In this document: positions 21,198 to 33,720 of the stretch, piece after piece
How the letters are laid out: every line of letters starts with the position of its first letter
Numbering within the stretch: the first letter of the stretch is position 1
Notes under the pieces: generated by a model
What the model saw: the letters and a program-made list of their open reading frames with translations, nothing else
Told to the model about the DNA's origin: nothing
Databases searched by the model: none
Made by a program: the position numbers and the translations under genes
Source: Cryptomeria japonica
Lineage: Eukaryota; Streptophyta; Pinopsida; Cupressales; Cupressaceae
Assembly: GCF_030272615.1 (NCBI RefSeq)
Contig: NC_081412.1
Location: 20,189,932-20,253,931 of the forward strand
Direction: 5' to 3'
Length of the DNA stretch: 64,000 nucleotides

Positions 21198-21401
21198 ACA
21201 ATAATTTTTTGAAAGATAAAATACTTTTTTTCAACAGACTCAATGCTTTGATAACCGATCCAACCCAATGTAGTATATAAATTCCTGATTTGTTCCATCC
21301 AACCAGTTACTTTTGCTTTCTTGTAGAATGAAATAAAGAATGTTTGCTTTTATAAATATGGTGTCAGTACATACATTTGAATAATGGATATATGATGGGA
21401 A

Positions 21402-21600
21402 ACAAGATTGCAGTCACGAGTAAAAGTGTGGATTCTCGTGATGAAGGAATTCACGAGAATTATTCTCACCTTAATAGACAAAACATTCACGTCAATGTTT
21501 GATTAACTTTTTCATTCATGTTGGTATTGAAAAATACAAAATTACTTTCTAAAGAATTGTGTCAAGATACAGAGCTGGATTAAGCTAATATATTTAGTTT
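21402..21600 (+). repeat. Inverted-repeat arm 2: counterpart of 15771-15975
   Basis: Plus-strand copy of the exon-like segment. The homologous frame reads KSVDSRDEGIHENYSHL and stops at VNV. It keeps the internal hairpin: ATTCTCGTGA (21432-21441) with TCACGAGAAT (21451-21460). With the promoter copy at 20570 it forms a shorter, divergently oriented duplicate of the left unit. Confidence 0.6.
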
Positions 21601-22683
21601 AGATCAAATCTCTTTCTATTTGGTAGTATAATCCTCTGAAAAGTATGTGTTTTTCTCAGTGCCATTTGTTCGAGTGATAAAGATTTTGGAAAGTAATATA
21701 GCATTAAGAACAATATTCAATAACAAAATAAAAAAATAAAAAGAAGAATTCATTTCATGTCATTTCGTTTTATAAAGTTTTCATCTGTTACTCACAATGG
21801 CATCTTAGGGGTGACGGAAAGATGGTGATAGTTATATAGAGCAAGATAACGTGTATCAGCCTTACAGTAGCCTTATGATTTTGGACAACAAAATAGATCT
21901 CTTTAGTTTTTAAAGATCATTAATGGTTTATAAAATATTTATAAATTTATATTGGAAATTATACAGATATCATATGAGAATTTAAATTTGAATTTTTAAG
22001 AGAATTCAATGTTTTTGTTATTTGATTTCAATTTTTTTTTAAAATAATTTCTTTTATCCAAATTTCTCATATTAAACAATAATGTATAGAGAATACAATA
22101 ATAATGGATAATTTGAAATAAAAATACTAGTTTAAATATATTTAATATCTATTTATGATCTTGTACACATCATAATAATAACAACTATTAGACTTACTAG
22201 TCATTTAGAAAGGAAAAAATAGTGCTATGATGCCCCAATCATTCAAAAGAAATGAGGTTCGCATGTAGGTTAGAAATGCCCTCTTGAGAGAGCAATTGGG
22301 TTTATAAGACTTGGGTGGTCTCTTGAAAGAAGAACTATGTCCTAAGAGATGAGCAATTGAGGGAAAGGGTCAAAATGGGGGTGAATGTGTAGATAGAGAG
22401 ATGGGGGGTTGGAAGGGGGGGGGGGGTGGGGAAGCAAGTGTTAACATTTTATTTTCACCCTTAAAAATAGTAATTCAAAGCTATGAGCTAAGAAAGTCTT
22501 GTGTGAATGGAGTACATACTTATTCATTGGCATCGGAGTGAGTGACATAGGGACTACAAGAGATAAAATGATGCTAGACCACAGGTGAGTGGTGTCTTGA
22601 AAATCTAAAATTTGTATTTATCAAAAACTAATTAGAGTTCAAAGCTAGGTTGTTGTGTGAACACCATAAGATGAGTTCACCAC
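21601..22683. other. AT-rich intergenic DNA with a poly(G) tract
   Basis: Nothing gene-like is seen. There is a 12-G run at 22415-22426 within a purine-rich stretch. Confidence 0.6.
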
Positions 22684-24231
22684 GTGCCAATTCTATGGAA
22701 AGTCATAATATTTGTGTCATATGGTGTAATTTTTCATATTGAGATGTTCAAACCCTACTACAAGATATCTTTTAAGGATTCAAAAATATTTGGTGCTCTG
22801 AGTAAAGTATTTATATGGGGAATTTCTACATTGTTTGAAGGTACTTACATAAAGGCTATGATATTTTCAACTTGATTTGTCTAGTGTTCAAATAGTGACA
22901 AGAAGATGGCTTTTGAAATTTTTTTATGAGTACATGAATAAATAATGACTTTACTCACATGAGGAGGTAGCTGGTATGATGAGATACATAAAACACTTTG
23001 GTGACATCAAATGTGGTTTGTTGGTGGTGGTACGATTGTAGAAAATGGCATATATGTTGGAATTCCATATAGATAAGGCAATGTTGATGGCATTGGTAGA
23101 GTGATGACACATAGATATGAGCATAATCCATATCTTCATGGGGGATATGGTAGTTCTACTATATGATGCGTGTTAGATTATTCACATTCTCTTTTTGGGG
23201 GCAGACAATGTATTGACAAGATCTACAACCATTTTGATTGATGGAGTGATTAGTGGGGATGTAGCGAATACCACTATAGGTTTTCATCAATTATATAGAT
23301 CAATGCCTAGTAGAGGATTTGGTTAAGGATTTATAAATAGTTTGATGATACTTTTTAGCTACGTAATATTACTTGAAAAGATAAGTTGATATTTCAAATG
23401 GGTTCGGTGCACTTCATGTCTAACATGTTGCAGAGTGAGATGATGTTTCCATGGGACCCTTGTGGATTATCATAGTTATATAACACTTTGGATTTGGTAG
23501 TGTTCAATGGCAGTTGTATCCTTGCACCTTCTAGATTACTATAGATTTAGGCTTAGGAATACATTGTAGTGGGGTATCTAGAAGGGGAGGAAGATATTAC
23601 TAAATACATAGAGTCATATGTAAATGGTTACATGATGTTGAGAGCGAGTGGACAATGTCAATTGGAATATATATTCTACCATTAGTGGGTATTGGATGAG
23701 ATCATGCCATTGGACATTATGTAGAGGACGCATGGAGATGTGAAGGACTAGGAGGAGGATAAGAATTATCTAAGATATGCAAGTATATCATTGGGAATTA
23801 AGAGTATGTTGTAGAGAGATATTAGCCAAATAGAGTTATTAGGAAGTTTGGTCATTAACATGGTATCCTAATAGTGCATCAATTTTTACTATCATGACTA
23901 AAGAGTTTGGATAGTGATACCATTGGTGATTGATAGAGTGGTAGTGGATATGTAGATCGAGTAGCAACAAAGAGTTTGGGACTTTCATGATGACATGGTT
24001 GATGTAGGAGTGGTATGTGGGTATGTGTCTTGGTGGAAGAAAATAAGGGTAACTATGTTAATAGGTAGAAATTTGGTAGACAGTATAGTGGATCCATTAT
24101 GTAAAATGTTTCCTAATGAAGGTAGAGACATAGGTCAAGAGGGAGAGTTCCAATGATGGTAGAAGTGTCAACAATGGTAGAAATTAAAGTAGAGAGATGT
24201 AGAGGTTAGGGAAGATATGGACTGGTGATGA
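22684..24231 (+). pseudogene. Unidentified, coding-like debris
   Basis: Plus-strand frames show long partially open stretches with protein-like composition, such as GGTIVENGIYVGIPYR, VWDFHDDMVDVGVVCGYVSW and SIVDPLCKMFPNEGRDIG, broken by many TAG codons. The second part faintly recalls the C-terminal region of plant mobile-domain (MAIL/PMD-type) proteins, but I cannot support that family. The same sequence seems to resume beyond LINE-B and C1 (27731-27747, then 34463 onward: KFGPTHIGLARILSVGP), implying both inserted into it. Confidence 0.3.
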
Positions 24232-24399
24232 TACTATAGATGTTTTGATTAATAAAAGTGGGATCGACCCATACCATTACCTAACTATAAACCAACACCA
24301 AGAGCACATGAGGGATGCATAACCAACAAAACAAAACCTACCAAAACAGAACTAAAACCCAATAGGGTGAATAGAGAACCAGTAGCTAAACTAAAAAAC

Positions 24400-26040
24400 C
24401 AATGAACCAAAAAGAACTAGGATCACCAAAACACAAAACAACCACCTAACACAAACATAAAGTCATGGTCTATTGTGGGGGGTACCCTTATCCTGCCAAT
24501 TATGGCACAAACTAAGAACTTTATCAAAAAAAGAGACTTTTTTACGTGATCCAACTTTAGAACTAGAGGAGACCAGTGTAGAGTTAGGGTTGGCCTTGAC
24601 CATTGAAGCGATGGGGTCAAAGCATATGGTTAGGGAATCCATGCATCTTCTTTTTTTTTGCCCTTCTCCTTTCCATCTTTTCATGGATAGCTTCTAGGGA
24701 GGCATTGTGCTTGCTAGCCACCTCCTTGAAAGTTGTGTTGACCTCCTCAATTTTCTTTTTAAGGGACTCTTAAGTTTTATTTGTCTCTTCTAGCTCATAC
24801 TTACTACCTATATTCTTCATCCCAGAGTCCATCTTAGTAATATTTTCTCCCACCATTTCACACTACCACATAATGCCCATTAGATCATTGGTAGTTTTCC
24901 AAACTCTGTCCTCATCCAACTCTTTAGCCCAAGTGTTGGGCCTAGCCTCAACCTTGGCTACCACCTCCAGCTGATTGATCTTCTTGATGGCCACATTCAT
25001 TTGTGCAAAGAGCCATTTTATCAGCTCTTCTTGTCTTTGGACATCTTCATGTAGCTCCTTCACATATTTTTTTAGAGCCAAAGTAGTTCCCTTAAAGTTG
25101 GAGTGATTAGGGAAGGTAGGGTTTAGAGGGGGAGGGCTAGGGTTTCCTCTAGTTTTAGAAGGGGACTAGTATGATCTTGAAGTATTTGAGGAGTTTGAAT
25201 CCTTCAAGGATTGAGATTTAGAGCTAGAATCATCAGAAAAAATAATTCACCATTTCTTGTTACATCTCAGATAGGACACCCACATCTTGATCCTTTTTTG
25301 GTGGTAGCAATGACCTTAAATTTGGCCAGTCTAGTAGGGTTTTTCCTAGTGGGTATTTTAAAACAAGAGTGAGGCATAATTTGTTCTCCAAAATTAAAGG
25401 GGGTAATAATAAGGTCAACAATCATATCGGGATCATAGGTAGACCCAGTCACAATAGAAATGACTCCACTAGAGAGGGATAAGACTAGGTGGAAGTTATA
25501 CACTATCTAGATGAGACCCTGGTGGAGTGGGGGTTTACTGTTTTCAATGGCTTTGCAAACAAATTGGGACAAAGAAGACATAATCTAGAAAGGGAAATTC
25601 ATTCTAACCCCATACCGAAGATGGTTTAGCATGGGAAAAAATTGCACATGGAACCCTCTTTTCTATCGTCCAAGGTGAAGTACTTTATTATGAGCAGAGC
25701 CACATCCTTCTAAATTTTGGAAAGATCCTGCCTATCGTATACACTTTGAAGCTTGGAAACTCCTTCACCTAGTTGAAAAATCTAATCAAAGTCATTGTTG
25801 TAATTCCCTTTGGGTTTTTTGGGAAAGGATACACCATCAAGGGCCAGCCCTGTCACCTTCACAATAGCCTTTGTTGAAACCACGAAAATAACATTGTCAA
25901 TCTTCATGTTCCCATTATCCCAAGGATTAACGAAATCAATAGAGAGATTAGAGTTATAGCCGGTCATCCCTTCAACATAATTATCCAAGTTCCCCTTGAT
26001 CACCTTGTCCCACGGCTCCTCATTATTCTTAAATTTGGAG
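24400..26040 (-). pseudogene. LINE-B third ORF (conserved unknown protein)
   Basis: Homologous to 13590-15190. NMKIDNVIFVVSTKAIVKV, TGLALDGVSFPKKPK corresponds to TLTIGSRKVKVNETMIVES, MGLPMDGIKFYRDRK. KYFTLDDRKEGSM, PMLNHLRYGVRMNFPF and PPLHQGLI-IVYNFHLVL correspond to the second conserved block. The coiled coil is ALKKYVKELHEDVQRQEELI and NVAIKKINQLEVV. The C-terminus differs from A and D and is longer, with a basic KMERRRAKKKK patch. Many stops. Confidence 0.7.
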
Positions 26041-26289
26041 CAGCTATCGAGTTCAGTCTAAATCAAATTGCCTCTCATATTCACAAAATAGAAAAACAAG
26101 TTGAGAAAGTGACAAGCCTAGGGTTTTCAATGGTAGGAAGTACCACTAGTAATTTTTAAATCCCATCAACCTATCCATCAAGGAGTGCAAAAGGAGAGAA
26201 AGGAAAGTATGAAAAGGGCAACTTTAGGATTATGCATCATTAACTAACGAGTCCTTTAAGATCATGGCATGAGCCTCCATTGAGATTTT

Positions 26290-27651
26290 GTGCAAGTGGA
26301 GCCAAATTTTAAAATCATTAATATATGTTCCCATCCCTTCTAGCTTGTTTGCTGCGTATTTGCCTTAACATCTCATGTGGCAGAACCTGACATTTCCCAA
26401 TAAGGGAAGGAGATTGTGACACTAGGAGATAAGAGGGTTAGCTCTCTAGTGTAATTTAGCCACCATTTTAAGAATCATAATGGTATTTTTTGAGTCATCT
26501 TCAATAGTTATATGCTTGAACCCCTTTTCCCTAGCCACGATCAACCCATAATAAAAAGTTGTCACTTCAACCATGCTTGAAGTTTGGATTCCAATATTTG
26601 GTACGTGGGCAAGGATTAGGTTGTGTCGTGAGTCTCTAATCACTCTACCTACTCCTTCCTAACTTAGAACCCCTAGATGACTTGTCAAAATTCAACTCCA
26701 ACCAATGAGTGTCGGAGGGCAATGGGGGGAGGGATCTATTTCATAGCATTATAAAATCTAATAGAGGGGGCAATGAAGCAAGAAAGGATTGCCTCCATGT
26801 CCCATAATCCAGCAATCAACAATTCCATAGGAAGTGGTGGGTGAGAGTATTTCCTCTTCACAAAACAATCCATATCCTCTTTAATATTAAAAATGATCTT
26901 GTTGGTAAGTTCTTCCCATTTGCACCTCCTTTCTCTAAAAATTTCATTATTGCACTCTTTCCATAAACTCCGTCTAGTGTGAAAAAGGTTTGCCACCACA
27001 ACTCCTTAGTTAAGGGATGAGGGGAAGGCACATTCCCACTAAGTAGATTATCCTTAGCAACTTTATTTTAGGCCCATTAAAGGAAAAATATGCCAACAAT
27101 CTTCTATCTGATATTCCAAGAAAAGGGGCAATGAAAAAATACATGTTCAATACTCCCCTCTTCCTTTTCACAGTGAACACATCTATTGGCCATTTGAAAT
27201 AAATGCCTCTTGAGGTTATCAACGATTATAATTCTTCCATGACAAATAATTCACTAGAAGAAGAAAATCTTGGGTGTCATCTTAGTTCTCCAAATGTAGT
27301 CCCATTTGAACATTGGCACCAGGGAAGGTGAAGAGATCTCATAGCCAGATCTAACCATGAAATTTGCATCTTTTGAGGGTGCCCAAATGAGAAAATCCAC
27401 ATCTTCTCTTTTATAAAACCTAATAGAATTAAGGATTTTGAGAAACTCTTCCACCCCAAACCTCTTCTGCTAGGCAAAGTCACAAGCCTTGAACCTTCAT
27501 TCCATGGTTGAAGAATGTGTGACCAGTAATCACCGTGGAAGGTCTTAAGACTCATAGATAGATATTCTTCAATTGCTACACAGATAGAATTAAATTGAAG
27601 AGGAATGGGGGGACACTCATAGATCCTTCCAAAATCAAATGTTTCAACCAT
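26290..27651 (-). pseudogene. LINE-B ORF2 C-terminus (zf-RVT and RNase H)
   Basis: Visible pieces: an RT-connection segment with YEISSPSLVPMFKWDYIW and MTPKIFFF (zf-RVT start), WKECNNEIFRERRCKWEEL, then RNase H-like IQTSSMVEVTTFYYGLIVAR and HITIEDDSKNTIMILKMV, followed by IWLHLHKISMEAHAMI, which parallels IWNSEGEIPRVAHDIL in LINE-A. Stops and frameshifts are frequent. Confidence 0.8.
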
Positions 27652-27747
27652 TCCCAGGTTGATAGATCATACCTTTAAAAAGTAAATCGTGGTTCTTGAG
27701 GAGATTAATATAGATGTTACTATAGATGTTGAGGGGGATAGTGATGG

Positions 27748-28197
27748 TGTTGGTGTAAATAATTATTCATCATGGATATTATTACACTTTACTTAAGTTA
27801 ACTTAGGATAATGCATCTCATTGTAGTTTGGATATGAGACATATAGGGAAGTGTGCACATAGGGATATAGCTTGTAGGAGAAATTCCACCTTTTGTGGTC
27901 TTATCTTACTATTACACTCCACATTCGGTGGGTCATCCACCTCTTGTGGAATATTATATAATTTCTCCTACCTACCCCAAATTTTTTTACCTACCCTTTT
28001 TTTCTCATTGAGCCACATGTCATGGTTGTGTGCACATGTATCCATATGGTCTTACCTATATAAGCAAGTCCATATTCATTGTATTGGTTAATCAAGTTGA
28101 TCATTTGTATATTGATGAGAATATACTTTGTTCTTTTCATTCTTTTGTCTCTCTTTTATGCTTTTCATTGTACCCTTGATCTTGGCAAACTCTCACA
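27748..28197 (+). repeat. C1 5' LTR
   Basis: Starts TGTTGGTGTAAATAA and ends CTCTCACA, directly followed by the primer site. It carries about 20 extra bases near 27975-28000 (ACCTACCC duplicated) that the 3' LTR lacks. Confidence 0.92.
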
Positions 28198-28210
28198 TGG
28201 TATCAGAGCT
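28198..28210 (+). promoter_or_regulatory. C1 primer binding site (initiator Met tRNA)
   Basis: TGGTATCAGAGCT follows the LTR end with no spacer. Confidence 0.92.
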
Positions 28211-29677
28211 ATTGGGGCTTCATTGATTGGTTTTGGGAGACATCTTGGAAGGCTTCTATTTTTGGATTTGAGGTACTGTGCATTTTGGAGGCATCCTAGA
28301 GCATTTTTGACCTCACCATTGCATTCAGGAGGTCCTTTCCATAAAAATCGAGTATAAACTCGATCTATTTTGGCGAAAGTCAAATTTTGGGTGTGGAGGA
28401 ATTTTTTGCCCAATTCGGGTGGTATGGTACAAAATTTTCAGATTTAAAAAAAAAAAATTATGAAAAAATTTCTTTCAAGTTTGAAAAAAGAACAAAAAAA
28501 TATATATATAAAAATATCATTTTTGGGGGGGTCCGTGACCTACCCCCCCATCGCATCCCATGAGCCGTGTCTGCAAAAGTTATAGGTACTCCGTGCAGCA
28601 TACTCCTACCACCGGCCACTGCTTACTGACCCCAGCGGCCCCTCTGGCAACAACCCTACCGACCACTCTGGGCCCTCTCGACTTGGCAGCCTTCAACCCT
28701 CCCATCGGCCCCCCGTCCCCTGTCGCCTGCCTTCCACCGTCACCCGCCACCTGCCTTCCATCGTCGATCAGCTACCTCCCACCAGCAATCTCCCATTGGT
28801 AATTGGGGCCTCCCACTGGCCATGTCACCCGGCTGCATCAACTTCCACGTCAGGTGCCATGTGGACCCTATGCGCAGTCATCTGTACTTTCTACCACATC
28901 AGCAACGCACAATCAGCCACCCCTTCAGCCTGGTCCAGGGGTGTGATGATCATTTTGACTGTCAGATGGCTGTCAAATTTAAAATAGTGTTTTGCTGATG
29001 TCAGTCTGCATCAACATTTTTTTTGAAAATTTGAGACCCCTCTCCATTGAGCAATTTGGTTTATTGGGTCAACTTTGGAGGCTCATAACTTGCTCAATTT
29101 TGGTCCTTTTTGGGTGCAATGTTTTTTTATTTGGGCTAATTTTTCGTGCTCTTCATAGTGGTATGGTTATTTTATGATTTTGGTGCACAGGTGTTTTAGA
29201 ATTTTTGGATTCTCTCAGTTGTACCTATCCAATCCTAGATTTTGCAACTTCAAAGGCTTCTTTTGAGCTCATATGACCTCCGTTTTAGGTGCCATTTTTT
29301 TTAAGTGCATAATTTTTCATCTACTTTCAAAATCTACAAGAATTTTTTCAGAGATTTTGAGTGGATATTGTACTTTCAGATATTGGTCTTTTTTGGCCTA
29401 CTTGTTACTTGTAATTTTCTTGATCTTTGTTTATATCTCTTGCATTATTAGCTTGAGTCTCATTATCAGCTTGAGTCTCCTTTGGCCTCATTGAAGTAGT
29501 TGCAAAATTTAAATCACAAGTCCACTTTGCCATTTTTTGCAAGTGGCCCATTGTACACACACTAAGTATAAAGTCCCAAATCATCATTTTGTGGGGGGTT
29601 CTTTGATTGAGAGAATTTGGGGGGGTGTTTTGTGTGATTGTACCTTTCTTTCCTTGTGCTCTTTCATTTTTGTTGCT
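28211..29677 (+). other. C1 untranslated leader
   Basis: About 1.5 kb without a recognisable domain. The part 28550-28930 is C-rich (ACC/CCT-rich) and the remainder T-rich. Small open frames here have low-complexity Pro/Thr composition and no gag similarity. Confidence 0.6.
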
Positions 29678-30548
29678 ATGAGTCCTCATAAATTTCCACC
29701 TTTAACTCCACATAATTATGCATCTTAGAAAATTAAAGCATGGAGCAAATTAATGGAAAAAGGTCTTACGCATTACATAGATAGAACAATAGCAGCACCA
29801 CCTGATCCTAAGGATGATCCTAATGCTCAGTTAGAATGGCTCACTAAGAATTGCATGGCTCTTGGAACTTTGCATAAGTATGTATCAAATGACCTCATTT
29901 TTTACATTGAGAAGTGTACTACAATCAAAGAGGCTTGGGAAATGTTTCAGAAATTGTACATATGGTCAAGTTGATAAAATCAAAGGTTACAAGATTGCCA
30001 ATGAGCTCACCAACTTGGATCCCAAAATTTTTGATACAATCCAAGATTATGTCACCAAAGAAAATGAGCTACGAGCTAAGCTTAAGGATTGTGGAATCGA
30101 CAAAAAGGATGCTTAGATGATATTCAACTTGTTGGACAAGCTTGCACCTGAATATGCAACATTTGTGTCTAGCTTCCAAACTCGTCATTTGACAGTGGGG
30201 AGTTCCTACACTATACCTTCATTTGATGCTTTCAAAGAAATGTTGATATTGGAACAATCTAAGTTGTTGAAAATGGGGCTTCTCAAGTCTTCAAAGTCCA
30301 AGGCTTTGGTGGATAATCAAGGGAGTCAAGGGAGTCAAGGGAGTCAAGGCAAAGATTCCAACAAGAAGAAGAAGCATCTAAGTCAAAGCCATGGCAGGGA
30401 AACGAACAATCATCCTCTCCATCACAAGTCAATTTTTCATCCTCTTCCAAGAAGGGGACTCCACCTAAGATGGATAAACAAACTTGTGCTTATTACAAGA
30501 AGTATGATCATAATGAGCATCAATGCCACACTAAGAAAGTTGATTAGT
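29678..30548 (+). pseudogene. C1 gag (UBN2-type) with degraded zinc knuckle
   Basis: Starts MSPHKFPPLTPHNY. The gag domain is recognisable from WSKLMEKGLTHYIDRTI through EKCTTIKEAWEMFQKLY, then a frameshift, KIFDTIQDYVTKENELRAKL and FNLLDKLAPEYATFVSSF. A triple GSQ repeat comes from an 11-bp repeat at about 30319-30350. The knuckle reads CAYYKKYDHNEHQC: the second Cys is Tyr and the Gly is Asp, so zinc binding should be lost. Confidence 0.85.
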
Positions 30549-30599
30549 TGACAAATCTTCTTAAGAAAAATAACATCAACTTGCCATCCGCCTACACAA

Positions 30600-33500
30600 A
30601 GAAGGATTCATCTCCTTCCTCTTCCTCACAGTCTAATGGAAAAGGGAAAGCATTTGTGGCTACAATAGGTTCTTCATAGTAGTGGATACTTGACTCAGGT
30701 GCCTCTTATCACATGGGTTCTACAAAGGAGAAATTTTCTTCATTGGAGCCATCAAAGGTACCTCACATTTACATAGGTGATGATACACAAGTTGAGGTTG
30801 AAGGGAAAGGTTCAATTGACATGGATGATGGAACATTTGGGAATGTTCTCTATGTTCCTAAATTGTCTACCAATCTTCTCTCTATCTACCATATCACTCA
30901 CTATGGGAATGGGAAAAAGATTGAGTTTACACCTGATTGAGTTTACACCTGATTCAGTTGTGGTAAAGGAACTTGATAATGATGTCTTGATAGTAGTGGG
31001 ACAGGTCAATGACAACTCAAGACTTTACTCATTCTCCCACTTTGTCCCAAGCTATCCTTTTGAGGCCTTGCTTACTCATTCAAATTCAGAAAATAAGCTA
31101 TGGCATGAGCAGTTTGGTCACCTCAACTACCGCTATCTTTAGCAGCTCAGCACTAAAGACATGGTCATAGGTCTACCTCGAATCAGTTTTTCAGAGGGTG
31201 TATGTTTAGGATGTTCCATAGGAAAGCATCCTGAGGAGAAGTTTGATAAGGGGAAAGCTTGGAGAGGTTTGGAAGTTCTTGAACTTGTTCATAGCTATGT
31301 AGCAAGTCCATTTCCATCACCTTGATTTAGTAAGGCCCGTTATGTCCTCACCTTCATTAATGACTACTCCCACTTCACGTGGGTCTACTTTCTTATTTAG
31401 AAAAGTGAAGTGTTTGACATATTTCAAGACTTCAAGGCTCATGTGGAGAAGAAATCTGGGAAAGTGGTCAAGATTATTCGCACAGATAATGGAAGGGAAT
31501 ATGTGAACAAAAGACTTGAGGATTTTTTTACATTTCAGGGGATTGATCTTCAACATTTTGTTGCTTACACTCCACAATAGAACGGAGTTGCAGAGTGCAA
31601 GAATAGAACTCTCAAATAAATGGTTAGTTGTATGATACATGCATGTTCTCTTGATCCTACCTTTTGGGAAGAGGCTATCAGTTGTGTCACACACATCCAA
31701 AATGGAGTTCCTCACAAATCTTTGATAGGTATTACTCCTTTTGAGGCTTGGGCTGGTAGGAAACCAATTTTTAGACATTTGAGAGTCTTTGGGTGTCCAG
31801 CATGGGCTCACATTCCTCCACAGAAACATAAGACATTGGAACCTCAGAGTAGGCCTTGTCTTTTTGTTGGATATCTAGAGGGTGTTAAGGCATATCAGTT
31901 GATGGATCCTGAGACACATGAGGTGTTCATTGAGAGGAGTGTTCATTTTGAGGAAACCTCTCCTAGCTTAGCCTCTTCACCTCCTCCACCTTCCTCCATT
32001 GTGGATAGTGATGCCAGTGATTTAGATGATGAGACTCCTTCAACTCTGACTTGTAGGGTTACACCTCAGACAGGTCCACTTGTAGTTGAGGAGCCTCATT
32101 CTCCACCTAGACCTCGTTGGGCTCGACAGACACTTGATTCAGCAGGTTCTCTTGTTGGTGATCCTTCAGATACACGAAGGAATTGATCATAGCATCAGGA
32201 CCTTCCACATGCATTCATTGCTAAAGCTTCCAATCCACAAACATTTTGGGAAGCATCAGGGGTTCCTGAGTGGTACCATACTATGGAGGAAGAGTATAGT
32301 TGCTTGATTAGGAACAACACATGGGAGTTAGCCCCACTCCCTAAGGGGAGAAAGATGGTTCGATGTAAGTGGATCTATCAGACCAAGTTTTTCGCGGATG
32401 GTAGTGTGGATAAGTATAAGGCTCAACTTGTTGTGAAAGTTTTCTCTCAGGTTCTAGGTGTTGACTATACTAAGACCTTTGCACCCGTAGCCAAGATGAA
32501 CTCCATTTGCCTAACACTTTCTATTGTTGCAGCTCATGGTTGGGTTGTACATCAGATGGATGTGAATAGTTATTTTCTTCATGGGGATCTTGATGAGTAG
32601 ATTTATATGGAGCAGCCATAGGGTTTCATCTAGGATTCTTCCTTGGTTTGCAGACTAAGGAAATATCTCTATCATTTTAAGCATGCCCCCAAAGCCTGGT
32701 ACGCCAAGATGGATTCCTTTCTTCTCTCCACAAGGTTCACTAGGTGTCATTACGATCTGAATATCTACATTTTGCAAATGGATGACTCGCACTTGATACT
32801 TGTGATCTATGTTGATGATTTGATCATTACAAGGAGTACCACATCAATCATTAGTAGTGTCAAATTTGCCTTGCTTACAGATTTGCTATGACTGACTTGG
32901 GTCTTTTGAACTACTTTCTCGAGATAGAGATTTCACAGTCATCTTCTGGGATCACTCTTTCGCAACCCAAGTATGCTCTTGATCTACTTGCACGCTTTCA
33001 TATGGTTGATTCTAAGCCTGCACCAACTCCCTTTCTTTCATGAGTTAAGCTTGAGGCTTAGTGCTCTTCTCCACCAATTGATGCTACATTGTATCATCAT
33101 CTTGTGGGTAGTCTCATCTACTTGACTCACACACACCCTAATATTTCATTTGCAGTTAGCATGGTTTCCTGCTTCATACACGAACCACATGAGCTTCATT
33201 GGAAAGCTTCCAAATGCATCCTTCATTATATCCAAGGTACACATCATTATGGGATTCACTATGCAATAGGCATAGGACTTCTCTTGGTTGGTTACACAAA
33301 CTCCGATTGGGATGGCTATCTTGATGATTGTAAGTCTACTTCAGGTTACAACTTTCACCTTGGTTTGAGCCCCATTTGTTGGTAGAGCAATAAGAAGCAT
33401 GCGATTCTCTCTCTTTGACTAAGGCTAAGTATCGAGGAGTTGTTAACGTAGCGACTGAGATCATTTGGCTTCAACAGATTCTCATAGAGTTTGGGTTGAA

Positions 33501-33720
33501 CACTCCATGACCAATAGTTTTACATTGTGACAATCAAAGTGTTATTGCAATCTTAAAGAACCCAATCCAGCATCAGCGGATGAAACACATCGAGATTCAT
33601 ATGCACTACATCTGAGAGCTTATTTAGTAGTAGGTCATTGACTTGCAGTATTGTCCTACAGTGGAGCAGGTTGTAAACATATTCACCAAACCTTTCATCG
33701 AGAGTAAGTTCTAGCAATTG
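30600..33720 (+). pseudogene. C1 pol: protease, integrase, RT, RNase H
   Basis: The protease has WILDSGASYHM near 30690. A 16-bp direct duplication near 30932-30965 shifts the frame after it. Integrase: LWHEQFGHLNYRYL and CLGCSIGK (zinc-binding H, H, C, C). The first catalytic Asp is Tyr (ELVHSYVASPF), the second remains (IIRTDNGREY) and the Glu remains (NGVAECKNRTL). RT starts MEEEYSCLIRNNTWELAPLP, with KTFAPVAKMNS, HQMDVNSYFLHG, HAPKAWYAKMDSF and YVDDLIITR. RNase H: SDWDGYLDDCKSTSGY, then a frameshift. Several Gln codons have become TAG. Confidence 0.9.

Larger units (their letters stand above)
24245..27717 (-). mobile_element. LINE-B: 5'-truncated LINE, same family layout as LINE-A
   Basis: Flanked by a 13-bp target-site duplication, TACTATAGATGTT, at 24232-24244 and 27718-27730. 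Reading leftwards it has the zinc motif and RNase H end of ORF2, then the extra ORF, then a 3' end TTTTATTAATCAA. The RT and endonuclease are missing through 5' truncation, the usual outcome of target-primed reverse transcription. Confidence 0.85.

Noticed and set aside
28560-28987. Pro/Thr-rich open frames in the C1 leader
   Set aside because: They lie between primer site and gag, have no conserved motif, and owe their openness to C-rich composition.
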